Source: Rhizobium altiplani (lineage in GTDB: Bacteria; Pseudomonadota; Alphaproteobacteria; Rhizobiales; Rhizobiaceae). From it: a stretch of DNA of 64,000 nucleotides. Positions 1 to 12,512 of the stretch are shown in pieces; position 1 is the first letter of the stretch, and each line of letters starts with the position of its first letter. Location: NCBI RefSeq assembly GCF_001542405.1, contig NZ_LNCD01000106.1, positions 124,001 to 188,000 of the forward strand. The letters run 5' to 3'. The translations under genes and the position numbers were made by a program. Below the pieces are notes generated by a model that had not been told where the DNA came from, did no database searches, and saw only the letters and a list, made by a program, of their open reading frames with translations.

Positions 1-244
1 TGACGATGAAGCTGTTCTGGAAGTAGGTGGCGAAGTCACCCTGCCCCAGCACCGTTCGATAACCGACAAGACTGAACGTCGAGGGCGTCGGCACCTGCAT
101 CGGCGAGCGGAAGATCGCGTTACGGTCCTTGAACGAGTTGATGATCGTCAGGAACACCGGAAAGATGGCAACCAGCGTATAGCCGATGAGCGCCAGGTGG
201 ACGAAGCCGGTGCGGATGGGGGATGTGCGTGCTCTGTTCGACAT
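1..244 (-). CDS. Sugar ABC transporter permease, MalG type (partial, 5' part only)
   Basis: Inner-membrane subunit of a CUT1-type carbohydrate importer. The gene starts at 244 and runs off the left edge, so only about 81 residues are visible. They begin MSNRARTS, followed by one hydrophobic helix (LALIGYTLVAIFPVFLTII) and the NSFKD segment typical of the MalG branch, then a periplasmic stretch. The conserved EAA loop lies outside the window. A Shine-Dalgarno-like GGAG precedes the ATG. The start is 10 bases downstream of the stop of the MalF-type gene (255-1202), so the two are one operon. The substrate is inferred from neighbours only, probably an amino sugar. Confidence 0.88.
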   Translation of the reverse strand, partial: MSNRARTSPIRTGFVHLALIGYTLVAIFPVFLTIINSFKDRNAIFRSPMQVPTPSTFSLVGYRTVLGQGDFATYFQNSFIV

Positions 245-254
245 GGCACACTCC

Positions 255-1202
255 TCAGAACTGGTACCGGCGCATGCGCCGCTGGATGGCAAAAAGGTAG
301 AACGACACGCCGGCGAGGATGATCAGGAACATCACCGTCGCGATCGTGGCGCCCATCGAGCGGTCGCCGAGCTGCAGCTGGAAACCGAAGAAGGTGCGGT
401 AGAGGAGCGTACCCAGGATGTCGGTGGACATGTCAGGCCCGGCAAGTGCGCCCTGCACGGTGTAGATCAGGTCGAAGGCGTTGAAGTTGCCGACAAAAGT
501 CAGGATCGAGATGATGCCTATGGCGGGCAGGATGAGCGGTAGCTTGATCTTCCAGAACTGAGCCCAGCCGGTGATGCCGTCGCATTCGGCAGCTTCGATC
601 ACCTCTTCCGGGATACTGAGCAGCGCAGCGTAAATCAGCATCATCGGAATGCCGATGTACTGCCAATTCGAGATCAGCGACACGGCAATCAGCGCCGACC
701 CGGACTGCCCTAGCCACGGCGCGAACAGGCTCTTCATGCCGACAAGGCTCATCAGCCACGGGGCAACGCCCCAGATCGGCGAAAGGATGAGCTTCCAAAT
801 GAAGCCGACGATCACGAAGGAAAGCAGCGTCGGCAGGAAGATTGCGGTGCGGTAGAACGCGACGAACCGCAGCCGTGGCGTCGACAGCAGCGCCGCCAGC
901 GCGATGCCGATCGGGTTCTGCACGCACATGTGAATGACGAAGAATATGAAGTTGTTGACCAGCGCGTTCCAGAAGTCGTGTGCCCAGCGCGCATCGCCAA
1001 ACAACACCTTGTAGTTCGCGAGCCCGACGAAGACAGGCGCACCGTCGACAGTGTTGTAGAACGAAAGCCTCAGCGTTTCGATCAGCGGCAGGATCATGAT
1101 CGCCGAATAAACGACAAATGCCGGGAAGAGAAAGACGCCGACGTGCCAGCGCACAGGGCGCTTGATGGGAACAACATCGACAGCGGATTCGGCTACGCTC
1201 AT
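255..1202 (-). CDS. Sugar ABC transporter permease, MalF type
   Basis: First membrane subunit of a CUT1 carbohydrate importer, 315 residues, the usual length. It has a cytoplasmic N-terminus ending RPVRWHVGVF, six predicted helices and the permease EAA loop near residue 205 (EAAECDGITGWAQFWK), which docks on the ATPase. It lies between the binding-protein gene (1390-2649) and a second permease (1-244), all on the minus strand. No ATPase gene is visible; it should lie left of the window or be shared with another system. The operon faces a BadF-type sugar kinase and GntR regulator, which suggests N-acetylglucosamine or a related amino sugar as substrate (inference). Confidence 0.93.
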   Translation of the reverse strand: MSVAESAVDVVPIKRPVRWHVGVFLFPAFVVYSAIMILPLIETLRLSFYNTVDGAPVFVGLANYKVLFGDARWAHDFWNALVNNFIFFVIHMCVQNPIGIALAALLSTPRLRFVAFYRTAIFLPTLLSFVIVGFIWKLILSPIWGVAPWLMSLVGMKSLFAPWLGQSGSALIAVSLISNWQYIGIPMMLIYAALLSIPEEVIEAAECDGITGWAQFWKIKLPLILPAIGIISILTFVGNFNAFDLIYTVQGALAGPDMSTDILGTLLYRTFFGFQLQLGDRSMGATIATVMFLIILAGVSFYLFAIQRRMRRYQF

Positions 1203-1283
1203 GGCTTTTGCCTGTTCTTCTTAGCTGCACCTATGGCGCAGCGCGTCTGACACAACGGGCAGAACGCCCTTTCCCTCTAGTCA

Positions 1284-1320
1284 TCTCCCCGCCCTTCGGC
1301 TTTCGAAGGCGGCGGGGAGA
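1284..1320 (-). terminator. Intercistronic hairpin between binding protein and permease genes
   Basis: TCTCCCCGCC (1284-1293) pairs with GGCGGGGAGA (1311-1320), and an inner CTTCG/CGAAG helix extends the structure. It lies in the gap between the binding-protein stop and the MalF-type start. There is no long T tract on the minus strand, so it looks more like an mRNA-stabilising or attenuating hairpin than a full terminator. Such hairpins commonly keep binding-protein mRNA in excess over permease mRNA. Confidence 0.65.
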
Positions 1321-1389
1321 AAAAGAGCGGATACGAAATTGGCTTTGAGCCGGAATGAGGGACGGCTAACGCCGCCCCTCACATCTCAA

Positions 1390-2649
1390 TCACTTGGCAG
1401 GCTTGAACCAGCTGTCGAGGCCGTCCTGCAGCTTCTTGGCGGCATCGGCTGGCGTCACGGTGCCGTTGACGACGTTCGCCGAAGCAACCCAGGTTTCGTT
1501 TTCGAGGTTCGGCGTACCGCGCGACAGAATCTGGTACGTCGAGCGGATCGTCGACTTGAACGGGCCGCGCCAGGAAACGAATTCCTGGGCCAGCGGATCA
1601 GCCATCTTCACCGGCGTCGAGTTCAGGCTGAAGAAGCCCGGCAACGAGTTGGCGTAGATTTCGGCGAATTCCGGCGAGGCGACCCAGGTGAGGAACTTCT
1701 TGGCTTCCTCGGCATGGGTGCTCTTGGCGTTCAGGCCGACAGCGATATCCGGATGGTCGGAGATGTAGCCCTGGTCGCCAGCTTTCGGAACCGGCGGCGG
1801 GAAAGCGCCCATCTTGAACTGGGCCTGGCTGTTGAACAGCGAGATTTCCCAGGAACCGGCCGGGTAGATGGCGGCGCGGCCGAGCGTAAAGAGGTTCTGG
1901 CTGTCCGAATAGGTCTGGGCTTCGAAACCGTCACCGAGATAGGGCTTCCACTTGGCGATTTGTTCGAAAGGCTGGACCCATTCCGGATCGGTCAGCTTCT
2001 GCTTGCCTGAGATCAGCGCCAGACGACCGTCTTCGCCCTTCCAGTAGTTCGGACCGATGTTCTGGTAGCCCATGGTTGCGGCTTCCCAGAGATCCTTCGT
2101 GCCCATGGCGAGCGGAATGTAGGTGCCGTCCGCCTTGATCTTGTCGAGGGCGGCGAAGAATTCCTCTTCGGTCTTCGGAACGGAGATGCCGAGCTTGTCG
2201 AAGGCATCCTTGTTGTAAATGAAGCCATGGATGACCGAGGCCATCGGCACACAGAAGGTGGACTTGCCGTCATCGGTTGTCCAGGCGGCCTTGGCGACGG
2301 GCGAGAAGTTCTCCATGCCCGGCAGGCTCGTCAGATCGGCGAGCTGCTTCTTATCAAAGATTCCGAGCGAAGGGTCGAACGGCCGGCAGGTGATGATATC
2401 ACCGGCGGAGCCGGCATCGAGCTTGGCGTTCAGCGAAGCGTTGTACTCGGTCGGCGCGGTCGGCGAGAAGACGATCTTGATGCCGGGGTTCTTGGCTTCG
2501 AACGCCGGGATAATCTTTTCCTGCCAGATCTGCAGGTCGTCGTTACGCCAGCTCTCGACCGTCAGCGTAACGTCGGCGGCATGAGCAAAGCCCACTGATG
2601 TCAGCAGGCTGGACGCCAGCAGGAAGCCTCTAAGTGCGGTGTTCTTCAT
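1390..2649 (-). CDS. Carbohydrate ABC transporter substrate-binding protein (CUT1)
   Basis: Periplasmic binding protein of about 419 residues that delivers a sugar to the permeases at 1-1202. The chosen ATG at 2649 gives a clean Sec signal peptide (MKNTALRGFLLASS, cleavage after FAHA) and follows a strong AGGAG ribosome site. A longer reading frame reaching 2715 would add 22 unlikely residues before the signal. The mature part fits the MalE/UgpB group: VTLTVESWRND at the start, an FSPTAPTEYNASLNAKLDAGSAGDI stretch in two parts and repeated Trp residues near the C-terminus. It is the first gene of the minus-strand operon, whose promoter region faces the kinase gene at 3172. Confidence 0.92.
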   Translation of the reverse strand: MKNTALRGFLLASSLLTSVGFAHAADVTLTVESWRNDDLQIWQEKIIPAFEAKNPGIKIVFSPTAPTEYNASLNAKLDAGSAGDIITCRPFDPSLGIFDKKQLADLTSLPGMENFSPVAKAAWTTDDGKSTFCVPMASVIHGFIYNKDAFDKLGISVPKTEEEFFAALDKIKADGTYIPLAMGTKDLWEAATMGYQNIGPNYWKGEDGRLALISGKQKLTDPEWVQPFEQIAKWKPYLGDGFEAQTYSDSQNLFTLGRAAIYPAGSWEISLFNSQAQFKMGAFPPPVPKAGDQGYISDHPDIAVGLNAKSTHAEEAKKFLTWVASPEFAEIYANSLPGFFSLNSTPVKMADPLAQEFVSWRGPFKSTIRSTYQILSRGTPNLENETWVASANVVNGTVTPADAAKKLQDGLDSWFKPAK

Positions 2650-3171
2650 TTCCCTCTCCTGTTTTATGCGCCGGTGAGGCGCTGTTCCTGACCTGAAACC
2701 AGCGTTCGCGTGCATGAGGTGACACGCAACGCCACTCGAGAGCCGTCAGCAGCTGCCGGCCCGAAAGCTCAAAATCGGCGCGACAGATAACACCTGTCGA
2801 CCAGACGGCGCACCCGAACAAGAAACCGATCCGGCGCAGCCATGAAAGGGAAAGCTGACGGCAAATGAACGGATCGAGAGCGACGGCGTCGCTACGGCCG
2901 GATCTGCATTTCATCGAGTGACCCGGCTTATCTCTATCCTGCCGTTTATCGCTGCTCGATGCGCTGTTCCCTTGAGTTGAATTAAGGCCAAAAAAATACC
3001 AATTGTCCAGCCGATTTTAACACTCGAACGACAGAAAAGTCGTCAAAAAAATTTTATTCATAAAAATCATATAGATAAAAAGATGATTTTTCGCCACGCT
3101 TTTGACTTGGTAAATGGTATTTTTTTGGTATTGTAGTGAAAACAAGCGGAATGGGCGGATTTGGTGGTTCA
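2650..3171. promoter_or_regulatory. Divergent promoter region with inverted GGTATTTTTTT motifs
   Basis: This 520-bp gap separates the minus-strand transporter operon from the plus-strand kinase/regulator operon and holds no convincing gene. AAAAAAATACC occurs at 2990-3000 and its reverse complement GGTATTTTTTT at 3116-3126. The second copy runs into another GGTATT at 3127-3132. TTGGTATT half-sites resemble those bound by GntR/HutC-type sugar regulators. A TTGACT (3102-3107) just before the right copy could be a -35 box, which would put the motif inside the kinase promoter. Binding by the regulator at 4053-4817 is inference. Confidence 0.5.
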
Positions 3172-4056
3172 ATGACAGAACTTGCGATCGGCATTGACGG
3201 CGGAGGCTCCAGCTGCCGCGCCGCAGTCACGGATGCGACAGGGCGCATTCTGGGCCGTGGCACGGCCGGCCCGTCGAACATCCTGTCCGACCTCGAAAAC
3301 TCGCTGCTCAACATCGTAGCGTCAGCCGAAAACGCGTTGAACGACGCCGGCCTTTCCTCTGAAACCGTTTCCAGCGTCTCTGCCGTCGTCGGCGTCGCCG
3401 GCGCGAATGTGGGCGACTATGCCGAACGCATCGAGCGTGCCCTGCCTTTTGCCCGGCGCCGTGTCGTAACAGATGCGACGACGGCACTCCAAGGAGCGCT
3501 CGGCGATTCCGACGGTGTGATTGGAGCGTTCGGAACGGGCTCGGTCTACAATGCGCGCCGCAACGGAAAGCTCTACGGCATTGGCGGCTGGGGATTCGTC
3601 ATCGGCGACCAGGCTAGTGGCGCTCGCCTCGGCCGGGACCTGCTGGAGCAGTCTTTGCTGGCCCATGACGGGGTGCGCCCCTCCTCCCCGGTCACCCAGA
3701 CCGTCATGGCTGAATATGGCGACGATCCTGAGCGCGTCGTCGAGTTCGCCCACGTCTCCCGCCCGAATGACTTCGCCCGCTACGCGCCCGTTGTGTTCGA
3801 GGCCGCTGCCAAGGGCGACTCGGTCGCGACGGCGATCGTGCAGAACGCAGCAGCCTCGATCGGCGAGAGCCTGGATGCGTTGCTCTGGCCGGAATGCGAG
3901 GTGATCTGCCTGTTGGGCGGACTGGCAAAGGCCTATCGTCCATGGCTTGCTGAACGTCACGCTGTCCTGCTGCGTGAGCCGAAGGGCGACGTCCTGCAGG
4001 GCGCCATTGATCTCGCAGTGAAGTTTCTCCACGAGGAAGGAAGAGGCGCGGCATGA
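3172..4056 (+). CDS. BadF/BadG/BcrA-type sugar kinase (N-acetylglucosamine kinase-like)
   Basis: Cytoplasmic ATP-dependent kinase of the ASKHA fold, about 294 residues. The phosphate-1 loop is at the N-terminus (IGIDGGGSSCRAAV), followed by the second phosphate motif (GAFGTGSVYNARR) and the GGWGFVIGDQASGARLGR signature typical of N-acetylglucosamine kinases. The ATG at 3172 is preferred because the family starts just before the IGIDGG strand; a GTG at 3136 would overlap the likely promoter. The stop overlaps the GntR gene start by four bases (ATGA), so the two are translationally coupled. With the divergent ABC transporter it would phosphorylate an imported amino sugar. The exact substrate, GlcNAc or a muropeptide sugar, is not proven. 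Confidence 0.85.
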   Translation: MTELAIGIDGGGSSCRAAVTDATGRILGRGTAGPSNILSDLENSLLNIVASAENALNDAGLSSETVSSVSAVVGVAGANVGDYAERIERALPFARRRVVTDATTALQGALGDSDGVIGAFGTGSVYNARRNGKLYGIGGWGFVIGDQASGARLGRDLLEQSLLAHDGVRPSSPVTQTVMAEYGDDPERVVEFAHVSRPNDFARYAPVVFEAAAKGDSVATAIVQNAAASIGESLDALLWPECEVICLLGGLAKAYRPWLAERHAVLLREPKGDVLQGAIDLAVKFLHEEGRGAA

Positions 4057-4817
4057 CCGACGATTTTGCAAGCCTCCTTTCCCCCGAACGTCTTCAAGCC
4101 GGCGGCACAGGCCCGCTTTATGTAAAGCTGCGCCGCACGCTGGAAGATGCCATTCGCACTGGCACGCTCAGTCATGGCGATGCCCTGCCGCCTGAGCGCG
4201 ACATCGCGGAACTGGCGACCGTCAGCCGGGTGACCGTGCGCAAAGCGATCGATGAGCTTGTCGCGGACGGGTTGCTCATCCGCCGCCACGGTTCCGGCAC
4301 CTTCGTGACAAAGCCGGTATCGAAGGTCGAACAGCGCCTCTCGCAGCTCACCTCCTTTACGGAGGATATGGCCCGTCGCGGCATGACCTCCCGCTCCGAA
4401 TGGCTGCACAAGGGCATCCACACGCCCTCTCCCGACGAAATGATGATTCTCGGTCTCGCGACCGATGTCAGGGTCTCACGCCTCAGCCGATTGCGCATCG
4501 CCGACGACCAGCCGCTGGCCATCGAAAATGCCAGTGTTTCCGGCGAGTTCCTGCCCGATCCTTTCGTGGTGACAACGTCGCTCTATGAGGAGCTCGAGCG
4601 TCGCCAGGTCCGGCCCGTCCGCGCGGTGCAGAGAATTTCGGCGACCAACATGAAAGAGGTCGATGCTCATCTTCTCGGCGTTCCCGTCGGCGCCGCAGGG
4701 CTGTCGATCGAGCGTATTTCATACCTTGGTTCGGGACGCGCGGTCGAATTCACCCGCTCGCTCTACCGCGGGGATGCCTATGATTTTGTCGCCGAACTGA
4801 CGATCGGTCCGTCGTGA
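4053..4817 (+). CDS. GntR family regulator with UTRA effector domain
   Basis: DNA-binding repressor of 254 residues. The N-terminal winged helix (about residues 20-90) contains the classic PPERDIAELATVSRVTVRKA motif, and HGSGTFV closes the wing. The C-terminal UTRA domain (about 110-250) ends with FTRSLYRGDAYDFV, as in HutC/NagR-type sugar-phosphate sensors. It overlaps the kinase gene by four bases, so it probably senses the phosphorylated product of that kinase. It likely controls both the kinase operon and the divergent transporter through the GGTATT repeats at 2990-3132 (inference). Confidence 0.92.
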   Translation: MTDDFASLLSPERLQAGGTGPLYVKLRRTLEDAIRTGTLSHGDALPPERDIAELATVSRVTVRKAIDELVADGLLIRRHGSGTFVTKPVSKVEQRLSQLTSFTEDMARRGMTSRSEWLHKGIHTPSPDEMMILGLATDVRVSRLSRLRIADDQPLAIENASVSGEFLPDPFVVTTSLYEELERRQVRPVRAVQRISATNMKEVDAHLLGVPVGAAGLSIERISYLGSGRAVEFTRSLYRGDAYDFVAELTIGPS

Positions 4818-4866
4818 TTCCTTGTCGCATTGAATGGACGGCAATGCCCGTCTATTGATGGCACCC

Positions 4867-5742
4867 ATGACAAGTCGCATCACGATCCTCGACACCATCT
4901 CCGATCCCGGCAATCCCGCAAAGCCGAACGACGACAGCTTCGGCCATAACGACGCCTGCGCTTTCGTAATCGACGGTGCGACGGGCCTCGGCGATCGCCA
5001 ATATATGGATGAGGGAGGTAGCGACGCCGCCTGGATCGCCCAGCACTTCGCCCGTGGCTTTCAGGATCGGATTACCCGTGACAGCAGCGTCTCGGAGATT
5101 GCTCGCAGCCTGTCTCTGGCAGCCCGCACGGAGTTCTTAGCCCACAACGAGAGCGTCCCACGCTACGCGTGGCCGCTGACCGCCTTTGCCATGTTGCACC
5201 ACACGCGCGACGGTTTCCACTTCGTCGGCCTTGGCGACTCCTGCCTCTTTCTGTTGCAGGAAGACGGCTCGGCAGCGATGCACATGGCGATTCCCGGTGC
5301 CTATGAGTATGAACAGAACCAGGCGCGAAAGCACATTGCACGCACGGGCGGCATTACCAAGGAAGGTGGCGCGCTCGGCAATTCCGAAACGCTCGCCCTA
5401 TTGCGCCAGCACCGAGAGCGCCAGAACACGCCGGCAAGCGGCGTCTGGACCCTCGGCCTCGTGCCGGAGGCGGCCGATCATCTGGTTTCAGAGCGGCTGG
5501 ATATCAGGCGCAAAGCGCACGCCATCGTCTGCAGCGACGGTTTTTCAGACCTCGCGGTCCTTTACGCGACCTATGATTCTACAAGCTTGGTGCGCACTGC
5601 ACTCGCCAAGGGTCTGCGACCGATGCTCGACGAACTTCGGCGCTTCGAACGCGCGATTGATCCCGAAGGGCTCCGCTATCCACGCTACAAGCAGAGCGAC
5701 GACACCACGGCGTTGCTTGTCGAGTTGACACCCAGCGCCTGA
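4867..5742 (+). CDS. PP2C-type serine/threonine phosphatase-like protein
   Basis: About 291 residues of a metal-dependent PPM phosphatase fold, probably cytoplasmic. The metal-ligand motifs appear in order: NDDSFG near residue 22, AFVIDGATG near 36, GLGDSCLFL near 125, IVCSDGFSDL near 220, and the final QSDDTTALLV. No transmembrane segment or partner kinase domain is present. ATG at 4867 was chosen; in-frame ATGs at 4834 and 4858 are alternatives. It follows the GntR gene by about 50 bases on the same strand and may be co-transcribed. Its target is unknown; a role in controlling the amino-sugar locus is only suggested by position. Confidence 0.8.
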   Translation: MTSRITILDTISDPGNPAKPNDDSFGHNDACAFVIDGATGLGDRQYMDEGGSDAAWIAQHFARGFQDRITRDSSVSEIARSLSLAARTEFLAHNESVPRYAWPLTAFAMLHHTRDGFHFVGLGDSCLFLLQEDGSAAMHMAIPGAYEYEQNQARKHIARTGGITKEGGALGNSETLALLRQHRERQNTPASGVWTLGLVPEAADHLVSERLDIRRKAHAIVCSDGFSDLAVLYATYDSTSLVRTALAKGLRPMLDELRRFERAIDPEGLRYPRYKQSDDTTALLVELTPSA

Positions 5743-5831
5743 GGCGATTTTCGATTCAGATTCAGCGCATTGCGACCAAGAGCTGAATCAATCCATCTGG
5801 TCCTTGAATCAAATACTGAAGACGCCGCCGA

Positions 5832-9605
<3,774 letters not shown>

Positions 9606-9647
9606 GGGCGGACTCCTTGACGTCGTTACAGGCCAATTGGTCAAATC

Positions 9648-9667
9648 ACATAAAGATATCTTTATGT
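9648..9667 (-). promoter_or_regulatory. 20-bp perfect palindrome upstream of metH (SahR-like operator)
   Basis: ACATAAAGATATCTTTATGT is its own reverse complement and lies about 43 bases upstream of the metH GTG. On the minus strand a TTGACA hexamer (9664-9669) overlaps its edge, so the palindrome fills the spacer of the likely promoter and a bound protein would block RNA polymerase. From memory, ATAAAGATATCTTTAT-like sites upstream of methionine-cycle genes in Rhizobiales are assigned to ArsR-family SahR-type regulators. No such regulator gene is in this window. Confidence 0.72.
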
Positions 9668-9777
9668 CAATATATGCCCATCATGTGGCGCCTTTGCGGC
9701 GCTGGGCAGATGACAGACTCGGGCGACCCCTATATAGGCGGTTACGAAGGCTTTGTGCACGAAATTGGAGGAGTATC

Positions 9778-11037
9778 ATGGTACTAGCAATCGGCGACGC
9801 CGCGCTTGGAAACTGGACCACCCGCGCCTACCACCGCAATTGGCTTCTCGCACAGGCAAACGGCCTTTTCGATTTCTTCCAGCACAACTCCGTCAACCCG
9901 AAAGGCGGCTTCTTCGATCTCGACGATGCCGGCAAACCGCTCAATGCCGCCGGTCAGGTCCGTCCGATCCACATAGCCTCACGCGCCGTTCATTGCTTTG
10001 CGATCGGCACGCTGCTCGGCCGTCCCGGCGCCTCCGACGTCGTGGATCATGGCATGCAGTACATCTGGAACCATCACCGTGACACCAAGAACGGCGGTTA
10101 CTTCTGGTCGCTCGATGACAAGGGCCCCGTCGATTCAAACAAGCAGGGTTATGGCCACGCCTTCGTCCTGCTCGCAGCGTCCTCCGCCAAGACGGTCGGC
10201 CATCCGCTTGCCGACGGCATGCTTGCCGATATTGCCGAGGTCCTGAATACCAAGTTCTGGGAAGCCAAGCACGGCGCCATTGCCGAAGAGTTCACCGCCG
10301 ACTGGCAGGCTCTCGACGGCGGCAACTACCGTGGCCAGAACTCCAACATGCATTTGACCGAAGCGCTGATGGCGGCCTTCGAGGCAACCGGCGACCGCGA
10401 CTATCTCGCCAAGGCTGAAAGCATTGCTGATCTCGTCATTCGTCGAGCCGCCGGCTCCGTCGGTTGGCGCGTTGCCGAGCACTTCACCACCGATTGGGGC
10501 CTCGACAAGGATTACTATCATCCGAACGAAATGTTCCGCCCGGCAGGCACTACTCCTGGTCATTGGCTGGAGTGGGCGCGCCTCCTTCTCCAACTCTGGG
10601 TGCTTGGCGGCAAGAAGCAGGAGTGGATGCCAGATGCGGCGAAGAGCCTGTTCTCGCAGTCGATCGCCCTCGGTTGGGACGACGACAAGGGCGGCTTCTT
10701 CTATACACTCGACTGGGAAGACAAGCCGGCCAAGCGCAACAAGCTGTGGTGGCCGGCCTGCGAGGGCGCTGCCGCCGCGCACTTCCTCAATGAGCACCTG
10801 CCAAGCGACTACCACGAGGAATATTACCGCAGGATCTGGAACGTGATCGAACGCGCCTTCATCGACCACAAGAATGGCGGTTGGCACGAGGAGCTGACGG
10901 AAAATCTGGTACCCTCACACAGCCTGTTCCCCGGCAAGGGCGACATCTACCACGCCCTGCAGGCCTGCCTGATCCCCCTCTTCCCCGCAACGGGAAGCCT
11001 AACCAAGGTCATTCCCGAGGCGGGCGGCAAGATCTGA
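9778..11037 (+). CDS. AGE-family epimerase/isomerase
   Basis: Cytoplasmic (alpha/alpha)6-barrel sugar isomerase of 419 residues, related to N-acylglucosamine 2-epimerase and mannose isomerase. Diagnostic features are HITHYHRNWLL-type N-terminal aromatic residues (here RAYHRNWLL), GGFFDLDDAGKP, NGGYFWSLDD, NMHLTEALMAAFEATGD and a C-terminal NGGWHEE with a conserved His-Glu pair. ATG at 9778 follows a strong GGAGGAG site. Orthologs are often annotated as phosphomannose isomerase (pmi), but the fold is not that of ManA and the substrate cannot be read from sequence. It is divergent from metH; a CTATAT -10-like box lies at 9730-9735. Confidence 0.88.
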   Translation: MVLAIGDAALGNWTTRAYHRNWLLAQANGLFDFFQHNSVNPKGGFFDLDDAGKPLNAAGQVRPIHIASRAVHCFAIGTLLGRPGASDVVDHGMQYIWNHHRDTKNGGYFWSLDDKGPVDSNKQGYGHAFVLLAASSAKTVGHPLADGMLADIAEVLNTKFWEAKHGAIAEEFTADWQALDGGNYRGQNSNMHLTEALMAAFEATGDRDYLAKAESIADLVIRRAAGSVGWRVAEHFTTDWGLDKDYYHPNEMFRPAGTTPGHWLEWARLLLQLWVLGGKKQEWMPDAAKSLFSQSIALGWDDDKGGFFYTLDWEDKPAKRNKLWWPACEGAAAAHFLNEHLPSDYHEEYYRRIWNVIERAFIDHKNGGWHEELTENLVPSHSLFPGKGDIYHALQACLIPLFPATGSLTKVIPEAGGKI

Positions 11038-11044
11038 TATAGAG

Positions 11045-11068
11045 CGAGCGCCGCTTCAGTGGCGCTCG
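11045..11068 (+). terminator. Hairpin downstream of the AGE-family gene
   Basis: CGAGCGCC (11045-11052) and GGCGCTCG (11061-11068) form an eight-pair stem with an eight-base loop, starting 7 bases after the epimerase stop. A T tract is absent, so termination may be weak or Rho-assisted. Confidence 0.55.
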
Positions 11069-11177
11069 ATCATCAAGTGGCGTCGCGTCGACGCCGTAAC
11101 TTGAGCGGAGACCCGGCACAGCGGCGCAAAGTACGTCGTTGGAATGGCTGTGCGATAGAGAAGCGCGAGGTTTTGTT

Positions 11178-12425
11178 ATGACGCGGGTTCCAAAGGCTAA
11201 CTGGGCGGGAAGCTTTCACTATGGCTTTCGAGACTGCCTCTATCCGTCTTCGGTGGAAGCGGTCCGCGAAGTCGTGATGCGAGCGCCAAAGATAAAGACG
11301 GTGGGGTCAAGCCACTCATTCAATGCGATCGCCGATGGCGAAGTTGCCCTGTCGCTTGCCGATGTGCCAATCGACCCCGTCATCGAAGGCGATGGGAGAC
11401 AGGTTTCCGTTGGCGGTCATTGCACCTATGGCGAGCTTGCGCTTTTCCTCCATGGCCATGGTCTTGCCGTACACAATCTAGCCTCCCTACCCCACATCTC
11501 CATTGCTGGCGCGATTGCCACGGCAACGCATGGCTCAGGCGACCGGAACGGCAATCTGGCGACAGCGGTCTCGGGATTGGAAATCGTCTCAGGCGACGGC
11601 CGCCTCGTGAAGGTGACCCGCGGCGATGCCGATTTCGCGGGCATCTTGGTGCATTTGGGCGCGCTTGGCGTCGTAACGCGCGTGACGCTTGACGTTCAGC
11701 CGGAGTTTCAGGTCGCACAGTGCGTCTACGAAGGATTGGCCTGGGACAAGCTTTTGGCCAACCTCGATGAGATAATGGCCTTGGGCTACAGCGTCAGCGT
11801 GTTCACGCAATGGGGTCAACAAGCAGGATCGATTTGGGTCAAGAGAACTGCGTCCGCCGAGGACTGGCCGGCCGACATCCACGGCGCAACACGCGCGATG
11901 GTCAACAGGCACCCCATAAGCGAATTGGACGCGCAAAACTCCACGGATCAGTTGGGGCAATATGGCCGCTGGTCCGACAGGCTCCCGCACTTCAAAATGG
12001 GCTTCACGCCCAGCAATGGCGAAGAGATACAGTCCGAGTTCCACCTTCCACGCAAACACGGCGCGGCAGCGATCGAAGCGCTGCTGTCGATCCGCGATAA
12101 ATTTGCCCACTTGGTGCAAGCGGGCGAACTCCGGACTGTCGCGGCGGACGAGCTATGGCTCAGTCCTCAGTATCACCGCGATACGCTGTCGTTCCACTTT
12201 ACCTGGGTTCGGGATCAGGAGGCCGTGAATGCGGCCGTGGGGCATATCGAGCAGGCACTCTCGCCCTTCGCAGCCCTGCCGCATTGGGGCAAGGTCTTTA
12301 CGGAGCGCAACATCGGCGCCAAATATGAAAAGCTTGCCGAGTTTGTCCGTCTTCGCGACAGGATGGATCCGGAACGGAGGTTCTCTAACCCGTGGTTGGA
12401 AGACGTTGTCTTCGGCTCGAACTGA
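11178..12425 (+). CDS. FAD-dependent alditol oxidase-like oxidoreductase
   Basis: About 415 residues, the length of Streptomyces alditol oxidase (AldO) and of the sugar-1,4-lactone oxidase group. The N-terminal PCMH-type FAD domain contains TVGSSHSFNAI, whose His is expected to carry FAD covalently, and ISIAGAIATATHGSGDRNGN, the second flavin loop. The C-terminal cap ends with FVRLRDRMDPERRFSN, a motif shared by AldO and gulonolactone oxidases. The ATG at 11178 is chosen because NWAGSFHYG, the family start, follows it; an in-frame ATG at 11139 has no support. Expected reaction: oxidation of a polyol or aldonolactone with O2 giving H2O2. No signal peptide is visible. The natural substrate is unknown. 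Confidence 0.87.
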   Translation: MTRVPKANWAGSFHYGFRDCLYPSSVEAVREVVMRAPKIKTVGSSHSFNAIADGEVALSLADVPIDPVIEGDGRQVSVGGHCTYGELALFLHGHGLAVHNLASLPHISIAGAIATATHGSGDRNGNLATAVSGLEIVSGDGRLVKVTRGDADFAGILVHLGALGVVTRVTLDVQPEFQVAQCVYEGLAWDKLLANLDEIMALGYSVSVFTQWGQQAGSIWVKRTASAEDWPADIHGATRAMVNRHPISELDAQNSTDQLGQYGRWSDRLPHFKMGFTPSNGEEIQSEFHLPRKHGAAAIEALLSIRDKFAHLVQAGELRTVAADELWLSPQYHRDTLSFHFTWVRDQEAVNAAVGHIEQALSPFAALPHWGKVFTERNIGAKYEKLAEFVRLRDRMDPERRFSNPWLEDVVFGSN

Positions 12426-12512
12426 GCGGCTGCCGTTGATGGGGGCTTCGCATACCTCGATTGGGTCCAACTGAAGCCGTCCTCCCCATCCGATCGCTCG
12501 CAGCGTAAACCT

